This document shows positions 8,256 through 16,954 of a stretch of 43,488 nucleotides of DNA, in pieces. The stretch is from Halomonas sp. KAO (GTDB lineage Bacteria; Pseudomonadota; Gammaproteobacteria; Pseudomonadales; Halomonadaceae): positions 1 to 43,488 of the forward strand of contig NZ_JADNRL010000024.1 of NCBI RefSeq assembly GCF_015595025.1. Direction: 5' to 3'. The position numbers and the translations under genes were made by a program. Under the pieces are notes generated by a model. The model did no database searches and was not told the DNA's origin. It saw only the letters and a list, made by a program, of their open reading frames with translations. Each line of letters begins with the position of its first letter. Position 1 is the stretch's first letter.

Positions 8256-9515
8256 CTATCGATTATCCAAGGCGACCAGACCGGACGTACCGATGGCTTT
8301 TTGCAGACGCCCACGAGCCTCGAAGAGCACGCTTCGATAATCCTGGGGTGTCGGTGACTCCCCCAGAATGATGCGCTGCCCCTCCTCCAGGGGATCGACA
8401 GGACGGTCACCCACTCTCACTTCGTAGTGCAGGTTAGGCCCCGTGGTGAGTCCGGAGGCCCCGACTTCACCCAGCGTGTCGCCGGCATTGATGGCGTCCC
8501 CGACCGACAGGCCGGAGGCGAAGCGACTGAGATGCGTATAGCGACTGAGAGTGCCCATCTCGTGCTCTACCTCCACGACACGACCATAACCTCCCCGGCG
8601 ACCGACGAAGGAGACCCGCCCCGGCGCCGTCGCCATGACTGGGGTGCCGCGAGGGGCGGCAAGGTCGACGCCGTCATGACGACGTACCCCACCGTAAACG
8701 GGATGGCGTCGATTGCCGAAGGCGGACGTCAGGCGTGCGCCGAGCACCGGGAACCGCTTCGTCTCCACAAGGCTACCGTCCTTGAAAAGCATCACGGTGG
8801 CTCTCTGGTCCGTCGGCCATACCATCTCCAGTCGTGCCGACGGGTCAGCCAATCCCATATAGGTCAGACGGGGAGGCCCGACTCGCGTGCCATCCTCTCG
8901 GCGATCCTCTTCCCACAGTAACTGCAGGCGCTCCGCGCCCGAGATATCTCGGGCTGTGTCCATGAGTCCGCCTAGCAGCACCTCGAGGTCCATGGCGAAA
9001 CGCGTGGGTATCCCCTCTGCCGCCAAGGCGGCATAAAGTGACGTTTCGATGTCCACTTCACGGCCCAGAGTCAGGGTGTCGAGACGAGGCGGGACAATCC
9101 GCGTCGACGGCCGCTCCCCCAGCGTAACGACGTATTGAATACCCGAGTCACGCTCGATGGCCACCGACACCGGCTGTCCGGTCGTCAGAGAGGTGACAGT
9201 GAGACGGTCTCCAGGCCGCAAGCGTCTTGGGTCGAACCTCTCCGCCAGCGATGTCGACGCTTGGGTGCGCGTCTCGGCATTCACGCCAAGCTGCTGCAGC
9301 AGTGCGTTCAGGGTATCCCCAGGCGCCACGGTTAGCTCCTGGGCGACGCTCTCGGGTGGCTGAACGGCCAAGGGCGCTGAGCCCCTCTGTGTGAGAGCCT
9401 GTGCCCTGGTCGATGCCGGTTCGCTCGGGGATAGCAAGGTGTTCTCTTGCCAATGGGCCTCGGCCAGCAGAGGGCCCAGACCCACCAATCCTAGCAGCAA
9501 CCAGCGCCGTGTCAT
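8256..9515 (-). CDS. M23-family peptidoglycan metallopeptidase
   Basis: Periplasmic zinc-dependent peptidoglycan endopeptidase of the M23 (lysostaphin-like) family, 419 residues. A signal peptide (residues 1-20) precedes an OapA/LysM-like segment (LTVAPGDTLNALLQQLG). The C-terminal M23 domain shows the zinc ligands in RRHDGVDLAAPRGTPV and in the NLHYEVRVG end of the domain, with HLSR between. Its ATG (9513-9515) overlaps the stop of the DsbA-like gene as ATGA, so the two are coupled. Like the L,D-transpeptidase of the neighbouring operon, it acts on peptidoglycan, and being zinc-dependent it could itself be affected by metal stress. The substrate is not determined. Confidence 0.9.
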   Translation of the reverse strand: MTRRWLLLGLVGLGPLLAEAHWQENTLLSPSEPASTRAQALTQRGSAPLAVQPPESVAQELTVAPGDTLNALLQQLGVNAETRTQASTSLAERFDPRRLRPGDRLTVTSLTTGQPVSVAIERDSGIQYVVTLGERPSTRIVPPRLDTLTLGREVDIETSLYAALAAEGIPTRFAMDLEVLLGGLMDTARDISGAERLQLLWEEDRREDGTRVGPPRLTYMGLADPSARLEMVWPTDQRATVMLFKDGSLVETKRFPVLGARLTSAFGNRRHPVYGGVRRHDGVDLAAPRGTPVMATAPGRVSFVGRRGGYGRVVEVEHEMGTLSRYTHLSRFASGLSVGDAINAGDTLGEVGASGLTTGPNLHYEVRVGDRPVDPLEEGQRIILGESPTPQDYRSVLFEARGRLQKAIGTSGLVALDNR

Positions 9516-10189
9516 GACGCATCGTCCTCGCCAGCGACCTCGGTCACCTCACGATTGACGGCGTCGACCAGTTCCTGCATGCCGAAGGGGTCCAACAGCT
9601 CACCATTGACGAAAAAGGTCGGCGTCTGGCGGATCTGGTTGGCCTTGACGTCTTCCTTGTCCTGGTCAATGACCGCTTGTACCTCGGGGGAGTCAAGTTG
9701 TTCCTCTGCTGCAGCCCTGTCCAGACCGGCCTCGCTGGCGATATCCAGAATAGCGGCCTCATCGAAGCTGCCATGAGCCGCCCACTGGCTCTGCCGGGCC
9801 AGCAACGCCTCCAGCACCGGCTGGAAGACGTCCTGGCGCCTGGCGACTTCCAGCACGCGAATGGCGGTATCGGACACGTCTCCGTGGAAGGGCGTGTAGC
9901 GCACCACCAACCGCACCTGGTCGGGATACTCTTCCTGGATGCGCTTGGTCAGCGGATAGAAGGCACGGCAGGCCTCACAGGCCGGGTCGAAGAACTCCAC
10001 GATGGTCACCGGCGCTTCTTCCGGCCCCAGAACAGGCGAGTGTGAGCGCACCAGAGAGTTTTCGGCCTGAGCGCCATCCTGGCTGGCCGCCTCGGCGCCC
10101 ATGCCCAACAACGAGGGTCTCGCTACGATCACGATGAGGGCGGTCAGCATCAACGCGCCAACCAGGATAAACGTCGCTTTTTTGTACAT
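9512..10189 (-). CDS. DsbA-family thioredoxin-fold periplasmic protein
   Basis: Membrane-anchored or secreted thiol-disulfide oxidoreductase of the DsbA/Thioredoxin_4 family, 225 residues. A hydrophobic N-terminal segment (FILVGALMLTALIVIV) leads to the active site CEAC in FFDPACEACRAFYP and the cis-Pro loop QTPTFFVNG near the C-terminus. The start at 10189 has GGAGAAG upstream. It ends in an ATGA overlap with the M23 peptidase gene and begins about 100 bases after the CDF gene, probably in the same transcript. It may keep periplasmic thiols correct under thiophilic metals; that role is inferred. Confidence 0.9.
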   Translation of the reverse strand: MYKKATFILVGALMLTALIVIVARPSLLGMGAEAASQDGAQAENSLVRSHSPVLGPEEAPVTIVEFFDPACEACRAFYPLTKRIQEEYPDQVRLVVRYTPFHGDVSDTAIRVLEVARRQDVFQPVLEALLARQSQWAAHGSFDEAAILDIASEAGLDRAAAEEQLDSPEVQAVIDQDKEDVKANQIRQTPTFFVNGELLDPFGMQELVDAVNREVTEVAGEDDAS

Positions 10190-10290
10190 TGACTTCTCCA
10201 ATTCAAGTGGTTAAACGGAAAGCAAGACCAGAGGACTGCTGAGTGGATCTCAACCGCTGTTGGGTGCCTAAGTCGGCGAATAGTGGCGTG

Positions 10291-11205
10291 TTATCCATGC
10301 CCATAAAGATTGGCTGCCTGATGCGCATGATCAATATGCTCGAATTCCAAGCTGGAGTGGCCAATGTCAAAGCGCGCTTTCAGTTGCGCCTTGATATCCG
10401 CCTTGATCGCCTCGAGCTGCTGCCAGCCTGCTTCCGTCGTCACCACGTGGCAATCAAGTGCGGCGGTATTCTCCTGCATTTGCCATAGGTGAACATGATG
10501 CACATCCTCAACCCCTTCGACGCTGCGCAGGAGATCAATGACTGATTGACCATCGACATCGGGAGGCGAGCCCAGCATCAGTATCCGGATAGGGGTACCT
10601 ATTTCCGTAAAGGCAAGATAGAGAATATAGAGTGCAATACCGATCGTGATCGCGGGGTCTACCCAGCGCATATCGTATAGCAGAATCAGCGAGCCCCCAA
10701 TGATCACAGCGATGGACGCAAACGCATCAGACAGGTTGTGCAGGAAGAGAGCCCGAATGTTGACACTATGTTTTTGCATCGACCAGGTGAGCAAGGCCGT
10801 TAGCGCATCGACAAGAAGAGCGACAATCCCGATGATGACGACTATCCAGCCTTGAATCTCTGGCGGGTCGATCATGCGCATCACGCCTTCATAAATTAGA
10901 TAAAACCCAACAAGAATGAGAGTAGTGTAGTTGATCAGCGCTGCGACAATCTCGATTCGTCCATAGCCAAACGTCATCTGAGAGTCAGGTGGTCGCCTCG
11001 CGATCTTGCGGGCAGCAAAGGCAATGACAAGGGCAGCCATGTCGGAAAAATTATGCAGCGCATCCGCGATCAGCGCGAGACTTCCGGCCAGGATGCCCCC
11101 AACAATCTGAGCAACGGTCAATATCCCGTTGGCCCAGATGGCGATGCTCACCCGACGGTCACCAGAGGTGGGGTCAAGGTGGGGATGATCGTGATGATGT
11201 CCCAT
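10291..11205 (-). CDS. czcD: CDF-family cation efflux protein (CzcD/ZitB-like)
   Basis: Cation diffusion facilitator that exports Zn2+, Cd2+ or Co2+ in exchange for protons, 304 residues. It has a His-rich start (MGHHHDHPHLD), six hydrophobic helices, the intramembrane H-x3-D motifs HNFSD and HNLSD in helices II and V, and a cytosolic C-terminal domain with HHVHLWQMQ. AAGGATG precedes the start. The promoter 35-65 bases upstream has a 19-bp spacer and shares its core with the zntA promoter, so both exporters are probably under one regulator. The DsbA-like and M23 genes follow on the same strand, and the DegP-like gene is divergent. Confidence 0.92.
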   Translation of the reverse strand: MGHHHDHPHLDPTSGDRRVSIAIWANGILTVAQIVGGILAGSLALIADALHNFSDMAALVIAFAARKIARRPPDSQMTFGYGRIEIVAALINYTTLILVGFYLIYEGVMRMIDPPEIQGWIVVIIGIVALLVDALTALLTWSMQKHSVNIRALFLHNLSDAFASIAVIIGGSLILLYDMRWVDPAITIGIALYILYLAFTEIGTPIRILMLGSPPDVDGQSVIDLLRSVEGVEDVHHVHLWQMQENTAALDCHVVTTEAGWQQLEAIKADIKAQLKARFDIGHSSLEFEHIDHAHQAANLYGHG

Positions 11206-11239
11206 GCGTCATCCTTGTGGTGTCACCTGATGACCCGGC

Positions 11240-11270
11240 AGTATAAAACCTATAGCAACTCAAGCTTCAA
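11240..11270 (-). promoter_or_regulatory. czcD promoter with 19-bp spacer, matching the zntA promoter
   Basis: Minus strand: -35 TTGAAG (11265-11270), 19-base spacer, -10 TATACT (11240-11245). The spacer contains GTTGCTATAGGTTT, against GTTGCTACAAGGTTT at the zntA promoter. No regulator gene is adjacent, so the MerR-family protein at 6886-7344 is the likely controller. Confidence 0.75.
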
Positions 11271-11378
11271 GCCCGAATTCTAATGAAGACCGAGCCAAGG
11301 CTAAGCGTATGGAACTTTGCATAGTGGGCGCTGTACCAGACATGGTTACCATCTCCCATGCCCCGGAAGGAGCCCATT

Positions 11379-12794
11379 GTGATACCTAAGCCTCACCCGC
11401 ACACCTGGCTGATGAGCCTAGCCTTACTCTTGATGCTGGCGACGCCAGCCCTCGCCGAGCCACGGCTGCCAGACTTCACAGAGTTGGTCGACAAGGCCGC
11501 GCCAGCCGTCGTCAACATCTCCACCTCACGGGAGATCGAGAGGTCCATGACATCCTCTCGGCAGTTTGGGGGGCAGGAGGTGCCGGAGATCTTTCGAGAG
11601 TTCTTCGGCGACCGCATCCCGATGCCACCCGGCGGTGCGCCCAATCGCAATGAGGAGCCACGGCAGTCACTGGGATCGGGCTTTATCTTCGATGAAGACG
11701 GCTACATCATGACCAACGCCCACGTGGTCAAGGACGCCGATAAGATCCTGGTGCGCCTGAATGGCCGGCGTGAGCTCGAGGCTGAGCTGGTCGGTGCTGA
11801 TGAAAAGACCGACGTGGCGGTCCTCAAAGTCGAGGCGGACAATCTGCCGACCCTGGAGCTCGGTGAGTCCACCGATCTCAAGGTCGGCCAGTGGGTCGCC
11901 GCCATCGGCTCCCCCTTCGGCTTCGATCACTCGGTGACATCCGGGATCATCAGCGCCATCAACCGCACCCTGCCACAGGACGTCTATGTCCCCTTCATCC
12001 AGACCGACGTGGCGATCAATCCGGGTAACTCCGGAGGACCGCTCTTCAACCTGGATGGTGAAGTCGTGGGCATCAACTCCCAGATCTTGACCCGCAGCGG
12101 TGGCTACATGGGCCTCTCCTTCGCCATCCCCATCGATGTAGCACTGGATGTCGCCAACCAGCTGCGCGAAGAGGGTTACGTGAGCCGCGGCTGGCTGGGG
12201 GTCAGCATCCAGCCGGTGTCCAAGGACCTGGCGGAGTCCTTCGGCATGGAACAGGCCGAGGGTGCCTTGATCGCCCAGCTTGAGCCCGGCAGCCCTGGGG
12301 CGGAAGGCGGCCTCAAGGCCGGTGATGTCATCCTTGAGGTGAACGGCCAGGAAGTGGACCACTCCACCACGCTGCCGCGCCTGGTCGGTCAAACGAGTCC
12401 GGGGGAAGAGGTCGAGCTCAGGGTGCTGCGCGATGGTCAGCAGGAGACCATCACGGTGGAAGTTGGCGAGTGGCCGGATGCCGGTGCCGATCAGGCCGAG
12501 GGCGACCCGGTGCGCCTCGGGATCGTGGTTCAGCCGCTGAGTAGCATGGAGAAGCGCCGGCTTGGCATTGATCACGGGGTGCGCATCGCCAAGGTCGATC
12601 CGACCGGCCATGCCGCTGCCGCCGGCATTCGCCCCGGCGATGTGCTGGTCAGCCTGGGCCAGCAACCGATAGAGAGCCCGGAACAGCTGACGGAGTTGCT
12701 TACCAACCTGCCGGACGACCAAACGGTGCCGGTTCTGCTCAACCGCGACGGCCGTGCCTATTTCGTGGCCCTGCGAGTGGGCAATGGTGACTGA
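11379..12794 (+). CDS. DegP/DegQ/MucD-like periplasmic serine protease
   Basis: Periplasmic HtrA-type protease/chaperone that degrades misfolded envelope proteins, 471 residues from the chosen start. Signal peptide ends LATPALA. The trypsin-like domain has the triad His in TNAHVV, Asp in KTDVAVL and Ser in NPGNSGGP; two PDZ domains follow (GWLGVSIQPV onward and RLGIVVQPL onward). I favour GTG at 11379 because GGAAGGAG sits six bases upstream; ATG at 11358 in the same frame has no such site. It is divergent from czcD, about 80 bases past the regulated promoter, and ends at a strong hairpin. Family is certain; metal-linked expression is inferred from position. Confidence 0.92.
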   Translation: MIPKPHPHTWLMSLALLLMLATPALAEPRLPDFTELVDKAAPAVVNISTSREIERSMTSSRQFGGQEVPEIFREFFGDRIPMPPGGAPNRNEEPRQSLGSGFIFDEDGYIMTNAHVVKDADKILVRLNGRRELEAELVGADEKTDVAVLKVEADNLPTLELGESTDLKVGQWVAAIGSPFGFDHSVTSGIISAINRTLPQDVYVPFIQTDVAINPGNSGGPLFNLDGEVVGINSQILTRSGGYMGLSFAIPIDVALDVANQLREEGYVSRGWLGVSIQPVSKDLAESFGMEQAEGALIAQLEPGSPGAEGGLKAGDVILEVNGQEVDHSTTLPRLVGQTSPGEEVELRVLRDGQQETITVEVGEWPDAGADQAEGDPVRLGIVVQPLSSMEKRRLGIDHGVRIAKVDPTGHAAAAGIRPGDVLVSLGQQPIESPEQLTELLTNLPDDQTVPVLLNRDGRAYFVALRVGNGD

Positions 12795-12830
12795 CCGCGA
12801 CTGAGTAGCGTTCAATACATCAGCACAGCG

Positions 12831-12860
12831 GCGCCCTGGCGAGTAGGATCGCTGGGGCGC
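12831..12860 (+). terminator. Hairpin terminator after the DegP-like gene
   Basis: Two 12-base arms, GCGCCCTGGCGA (12831-12842) and TCGCTGGGGCGC (12849-12860), pair fully with two G-U pairs around a 6-base loop. TTCTTC follows. It lies 37 bases after the protease stop codon. Confidence 0.75.
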
Positions 12861-13585
12861 TTCTTCAGAATCTCGTGCATTCTAATGTGCAGCTAGGTGG
12901 CCTACTCATTAAAAGAGTACCGCCAACCATCCGGCGGTGTTTCAGTTCAATTTTTTGTGCCCCAATGGCTGATTTCTTGTCAAGCTCCCACGCCACAGGG
13001 CACGTTCCCGCAAAGCCATGGTTCAAGCAACATCGAGGCCTTCCCAGGGCCCAATGTAGGCGTGATTTTGCTATGCTGTTGCCGTTGTGATCTCTCCCTT
13101 TTGGTAAAGATCAACCCCGACTATGTGCTGGATGAGTGGTTATAAAAAAAACCTTAAACCATGACTGATAAGATGCGTACTCTCGGGGCATTTAGCCGAT
13201 GATGCCGCGCTTTATTTGAAAAATGAAGCCGATATCTTCAAGGTGCTTTAGGTACTCCCCAGGCGTTTCTCGCTACGGCTTTACTTTTCATATAACCCAG
13301 TTCTGGCCGCGACCGGGCAACATGCGATCCCACCAGAAGTTCCTGTATCGGTTGCGGCTGGTGCGGGTGAAGTGGCTGAGATGCCGTCCCAGCGAGCCTA
13401 CGCCTCGTGGGCAAAACCGGACCAGCTGTTCCAGCTACTGCTCTTACCTGCTGCGCGGATCATGCAGCCGTGCTGAGCCTTCAGCGAAAGTGAAGTGATG
13501 ATTGAAGAGCCGAGTGCGCTAATCCGAGCGCGATAAACTACAATGCTTATCAGAAGCATCCTTGTTCACCTTAGAGCGATAAGCG
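12861..13585. other. Gene-free stretch, probably decayed sequence
   Basis: No intact gene is supported. A short dyad ACCGCC/GGCGGT lies near 12918-12938. A frame on the plus strand stays open from about 13252 to 13476 and reads like degraded coding sequence, but I recognise no family. The last 80 bases must carry the promoter of the multicopper oxidase operon; I see no confident -35/-10 pair. Confidence 0.5.
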
Positions 13586-14671
13586 ATGACAGGACGGCGT
13601 TTCGACCGCCGGGGTTTCCTCAAGGCGGGGGGCTGGGGCCTGATGTCAGCGATAGGCCTGTCGTCGGCCCGCGCAGCCACCGTTTCGGCACCAGTGACGA
13701 CCTCTTCCTCCCCTGCCGGAAGCCACGGGGCTATGACGGGCAACATGATCACCCAAGGCGAGGTCGACCATGCACGCAATGGCTTCGATCCGACCGCCAT
13801 GCTCACCGACTGGGATACCGGCAGGGTCAGCCGGCTGGCGAACGGGCAACGGCTGCGCGAGTACACGATCACCGCCATCGACAAGGAGATCGAGATCGCA
13901 CCAGGGCTCTTCTTCCCGGCCTGGACCTACAATGGTCGGGTGCCGGGGCCGTCGCTGAGGGCCACCGAGGGCGACCGGATACGCATTCGCTTCGTCAACG
14001 CCGGCAGCCATGCCCACACCCTGCATTTCCATGGCATCCACTCGGCGCGGATGGATGGCGTGCCAGGCGCCGGCGAGGTAGCACCTGGGGAAGCCTTCAC
14101 CTACGAGTTCGATGCCGAGCCATTCGGCTGCCACCTGTACCACTGCCATTCATTGCCGCTGAAGCGCCATATCCACAAGGGCCTGTACGGTGCCTTTATC
14201 GTCGACCCGGATCCGCAGCGGCATCCCGAGAATGAGCAAGCAGCTCGCTCGCGCCTCCTCGGCAGTGAGGAGAACGCGCGCTGGCAGGAGTTCGTGATGG
14301 TGATGAATGGCTTCGACACCAATTTCGACGAGGAGAACGAGATCTACGCGGTCAACACGGTGGCGCATGCCTATGTGAATCGTCCGATTCGCCTCGAGCG
14401 GGCTCGCCCGGTACGGATATACCTGATTAACGTCACCGAATTCGACCCAGTGAACTCCCTGCACCTGCATGCCAACTTCTTCGATTACTACGATCATGGC
14501 ACGACCCTGACCCCGACCCTCAGGACAGTGGATACGGTGATGCAGTGCCAGGCGCAGCGGGGCATCCTGGAGTTCTCCTTCGCCGACCACGAGCCGGGGC
14601 AGTACATGTTCCATGCCCACCAGAGCGAATTCGTGGAACTCGGCTGGATGAGTCTGTTCGAGGTGGTCTGA
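13586..14671 (+). CDS. Two-domain multicopper oxidase, Tat-exported
   Basis: Periplasmic multicopper oxidase, 361 residues, far shorter than three-domain CueO/CopA oxidases and so of the two-domain, nitrite-reductase-like kind. A Tat signal is visible (RRFDRRGFLKAGG). Copper ligand motifs are HTLHFHGIH and HLYHCHSLPLKRHIHKGL in domain 1, and SLHLHANFF and MFHAHQSEFVELGW in domain 2. Only domain 1 has the Cys of a type-1 site. The stop overlaps the next start as TGATG, coupling it to a ZIP transporter. It could oxidise a metal ion that the ZIP protein then handles, for example Fe(II), Mn(II) or Cu(I). Substrate is unknown. Confidence 0.88.
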   Translation: MTGRRFDRRGFLKAGGWGLMSAIGLSSARAATVSAPVTTSSSPAGSHGAMTGNMITQGEVDHARNGFDPTAMLTDWDTGRVSRLANGQRLREYTITAIDKEIEIAPGLFFPAWTYNGRVPGPSLRATEGDRIRIRFVNAGSHAHTLHFHGIHSARMDGVPGAGEVAPGEAFTYEFDAEPFGCHLYHCHSLPLKRHIHKGLYGAFIVDPDPQRHPENEQAARSRLLGSEENARWQEFVMVMNGFDTNFDEENEIYAVNTVAHAYVNRPIRLERARPVRIYLINVTEFDPVNSLHLHANFFDYYDHGTTLTPTLRTVDTVMQCQAQRGILEFSFADHEPGQYMFHAHQSEFVELGWMSLFEVV

Positions 14672-15828
14672 TGCACCCGCGACTGTGGTTCTCGTTGCTG
14701 CTCCCCCCGCTGATGCTCGGCTTGGCGCTCCTGTGGTTCCAGATGACGCAGCCACTCGAATGGCTCGGCGTATCGCCACCGCCGCTCGAGGAACTGACCG
14801 TCGAGCGCACCATCATCGACGACGACGGCCTCGCCCTGAAGGTACGCGCGGGGGGATCGGAACCCATGCGCATCGCCCAGGTGCAGGTCGATGGTGCCTA
14901 CTGGCGCTTCCACCAGGAGCCAGCTGGTGAGCTGTCCAGGGGGCAGGCCGCATGGCTGCAGATCCCCTATCCCTGGGTGGAGGACGAACTGCACGAGGTC
15001 ACCCTGGTCACCGGCACAGGGGTCACCTTCGGGCACACCATCGAGGTGGCGGAGCCAACCCCACAGCCGAGCATCGAGCAGTTGTCCGGCTATGGCGTGC
15101 TCGGCCTCTTTGTGGGGGTCCTGCCGGTGGCGCTGGGCATGTGCCTGTTGCCGGCGCTACAGCATGCCGGCGCGAAGGGGTTCCAGTTCACCTTGGCCCT
15201 GACCTTGGGGCTGCTGGCCTTCCTGCTGGTGGACACCCTCGAGGCCGGGCTCGAACTCGCGGCCGAGGCGGCGTCGCTGTTCCAAGGGCCGGCCCTGGTC
15301 TGGCTGACGGCGCTGGTCGCCTTCCTGGCGCTGCTGGGGGTGGGGCGGCGCCACGGCCTGCCTCCGGAGGGTCGCATTCTGGCGTGGTATATCGCGCTGG
15401 GCATCGGGCTGCACAACCTGGGCGAGGGCCTCGCCATCGGTGGCGCCTTCGCCGCTGGTGCCGGGGCGCTGGGCACCTTCCTGGTGATCGGTTTTACGCT
15501 GCATAACCTGACCGAAGGCGTCGCCATCGCTGCTCCCCTGACGCGCCTGTCCATACCTGCCTGGATGTGGGTCGGACTAGTGGCCCTGGCCGGCTTGCCC
15601 GCGGTACTCGGCACTTGGCTGGGGGCCTATGCCTTCGCACCGCATTGGTCGGCGCTGTTCCTGGGGCTGGGAGCCGGCGCCATTCTACAGGTCTGCGTCG
15701 AAGTCGCAGATTATCTACGGCGAACCGCCGTGGCTGAGGCGATGTCGCCAGTCTCCGGCATTTCAGTGCTGGGTGTCACGGCCGGGGTCGGGATCATGTA
15801 CGCCACGGCACTGCTCGTGCAGGTGTGA
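14671..15828 (+). CDS. ZIP-family metal transporter with periplasmic N-terminal domain
   Basis: Membrane protein of 385 residues. Residues 1-25 form a hydrophobic anchor, residues about 30-130 a soluble, probably periplasmic region without family assignment (TVERTIIDDDGLALKVR through HTIEVAEPTP), and the remainder a ZIP core. Both ZIP motifs are present: HNLGEGLAIGGAFAAG and HNLTEGVAIAAPL. Ordinary ZIP proteins lack the N-terminal domain, which may dock the coupled oxidase. Start ATG overlaps the oxidase TGA by one base. The gene ends about ten bases before a remnant of another locus (15839), so the operon is cut off or simply ends there. Transport direction and metal are unknown. Confidence 0.85.
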   Translation: MHPRLWFSLLLPPLMLGLALLWFQMTQPLEWLGVSPPPLEELTVERTIIDDDGLALKVRAGGSEPMRIAQVQVDGAYWRFHQEPAGELSRGQAAWLQIPYPWVEDELHEVTLVTGTGVTFGHTIEVAEPTPQPSIEQLSGYGVLGLFVGVLPVALGMCLLPALQHAGAKGFQFTLALTLGLLAFLLVDTLEAGLELAAEAASLFQGPALVWLTALVAFLALLGVGRRHGLPPEGRILAWYIALGIGLHNLGEGLAIGGAFAAGAGALGTFLVIGFTLHNLTEGVAIAAPLTRLSIPAWMWVGLVALAGLPAVLGTWLGAYAFAPHWSALFLGLGAGAILQVCVEVADYLRRTAVAEAMSPVSGISVLGVTAGVGIMYATALLVQV

Positions 15829-15838
15829 CCTCGGGGCC

Positions 15839-15907
15839 ACCTGTCCACTGATCGCCTCATTACACGAGGCTCGATCAACGGGGAGCAGCGACTCCCCAGA
15901 AATTGAA
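15839..15907. pseudogene. Remnant of a convergent merR / methyltransferase junction
   Basis: These 69 bases align to the reconstructed merR 3' end (21027-21092 joined to 30972) with about ten mismatches and one missing base. On plus, the frame reads CPLIASLHE, as in MerR; after restoring one G it would end GEQRLPRN-stop. On minus, the sequence reads [14 protein letters not shown], the tail of a methyltransferase like that at 30941. It is therefore a second, diverged copy of the merR-methyltransferase junction whose gene bodies are lost. It runs uninterrupted through CCCAGAAATTGAA, the exact site where the ars transposon inserted in the other copy. Confidence 0.8.
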
Positions 15908-15978
15908 GGGTATAAGGAATACCTGGTTGATGTATTTTTTATTGCAAAAAAAAGGGTATCCGGATTAATTGGTTGATA
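15908..15978 (+). repeat. Two tandem ISL3-end-like motifs without a transposase
   Basis: The first motif (15908-15932, GGGTATAAGGAATACC then TGGTTGATG) matches the ars-transposon right terminus (minus strand from 30963) at 20 of 25 positions; the second (15954-15978, GGGTATCCGGATTAATTGGT then TGATA) matches it at 23 of 25. Both face right and are 46 bases apart. No opposite-facing partner lies nearby, so these look like relics of earlier insertions. The first abuts the junction remnant directly; the second follows eight A residues. Confidence 0.65.
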
Positions 15979-16337
15979 GCTGCTTGGTTTACAAGGTATA
16001 TCCACAGAGCACCACGGAATAGAGGAGCAAGGGCCTCACCCCGCCGCGAGCCGATGTGCCGTTTCTTTGAGGTGGCTTCCAATCTCATCAATCGCCCTTC
16101 TACCTCGCCTGTTATGACGCCCCGACGCCGGCCTCGCTCACCGGGTCATGAACAGCAGCAGAATCAAGTGACCGAGGCGATGGCTTAGCCGATGGACCAT
16201 GACAAGCAAACCAGCATGACAGCGAAAACCGTGGGAAGCCCCAAAATTCGGAAAAAACGTATTCTAAGCTCCGGTCGATTCTCAGCGTTCTGCGGGCGTA
16301 GGTAGTTAGGGTGATCGCTGGGAATGTACTGGTTTTA
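15979..16337. other. Gene-free stretch
   Basis: I see no intact gene, repeat or hairpin of note. A short minus-strand hydrophobic frame (about 16190-16300, containing LPTVFAVMLVCLSWSIG) looks like debris and ends in stops. Confidence 0.5.
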
Positions 16338-16898
16338 TCAAGCTAAATGCTCATAGAGAACGATCGCACCCACAAAGACTAACACTGTGCCGCCTACAAT
16401 CTCTGCCCAGCGCCCGACGAGCGTGCCGATAGCCCTTCCAAGCAGCACGCCGACAGTCACCATGGTCATTGTGGCCAAGCCAATGGCCAGCGAAGCGACA
16501 AGAATGTTGATCTCAATAAATGCCAAACTCACACCCACTGCTAGAGCATCGATGCTGGTGGCAATGGCGGTGACCATCAGGAGTAACAGGGAATGCTGTT
16601 TGGTTTTCTCGGCCTCTTCCTCAGGCACCTTGAAACCGTTGTACATCATGTATAAACCGAGGATTAGCAGCAGCGTGAAGGCAATCCAATGGTCCCAGTT
16701 CTCGATAAATTGCGAAGCGGCCTGGCCGACCAGCCAGCCGATGACGGGCGTAGTTGCTTCGACAATTCCGAAGATCATACCCATGCGCAGAGCTTCGGTA
16801 ATGTGTGGCTTGTCTAGGCTCGATCCTTTACCGACAGCGGCGGCAAAGGCATCTGTAGACATGGCAATAGCGAGCATTACCAGTGAGAACGGATTCAT
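16338..16898 (-). CDS. mntP: Manganese efflux pump MntP
   Basis: Small inner-membrane Mn2+ exporter of the MntP/YebN family, 186 residues with six hydrophobic helices. Characteristic acidic motifs are [13 protein letters not shown] in helix 1 and [15 protein letters not shown] in helix 4. I start at 16898 (MNPFSLVML) because this gives the usual family N-terminus and GGAAGTG precedes it. The 5' leader contains a yybP-ykoY riboswitch (16955-17070), so expression should rise with manganese. It stands alone between a scar region and an IS3 remnant, with GC content lower than its neighbours, suggesting separate acquisition. Confidence 0.93.
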   Translation of the reverse strand: MNPFSLVMLAIAMSTDAFAAAVGKGSSLDKPHITEALRMGMIFGIVEATTPVIGWLVGQAASQFIENWDHWIAFTLLLILGLYMMYNGFKVPEEEAEKTKQHSLLLLMVTAIATSIDALAVGVSLAFIEINILVASLAIGLATMTMVTVGVLLGRAIGTLVGRWAEIVGGTVLVFVGAIVLYEHLA

Positions 16899-16954
16899 AA
16901 ACACTTCCAGCCGGGCATAGAGTCCATGGCATCTCCACACGCCCGGCTTTGACG

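Noticed and set aside
11667..12815. 382-codon minus-strand frame opposite the DegP-like gene
   Set aside because: Shadow of the protease, which has its catalytic triad and PDZ domains on the plus strand.
15946..15953. Run of eight A as a target duplication for the 15954 motif
   Set aside because: A homopolymer is weak evidence and no matching right end is present in the window.
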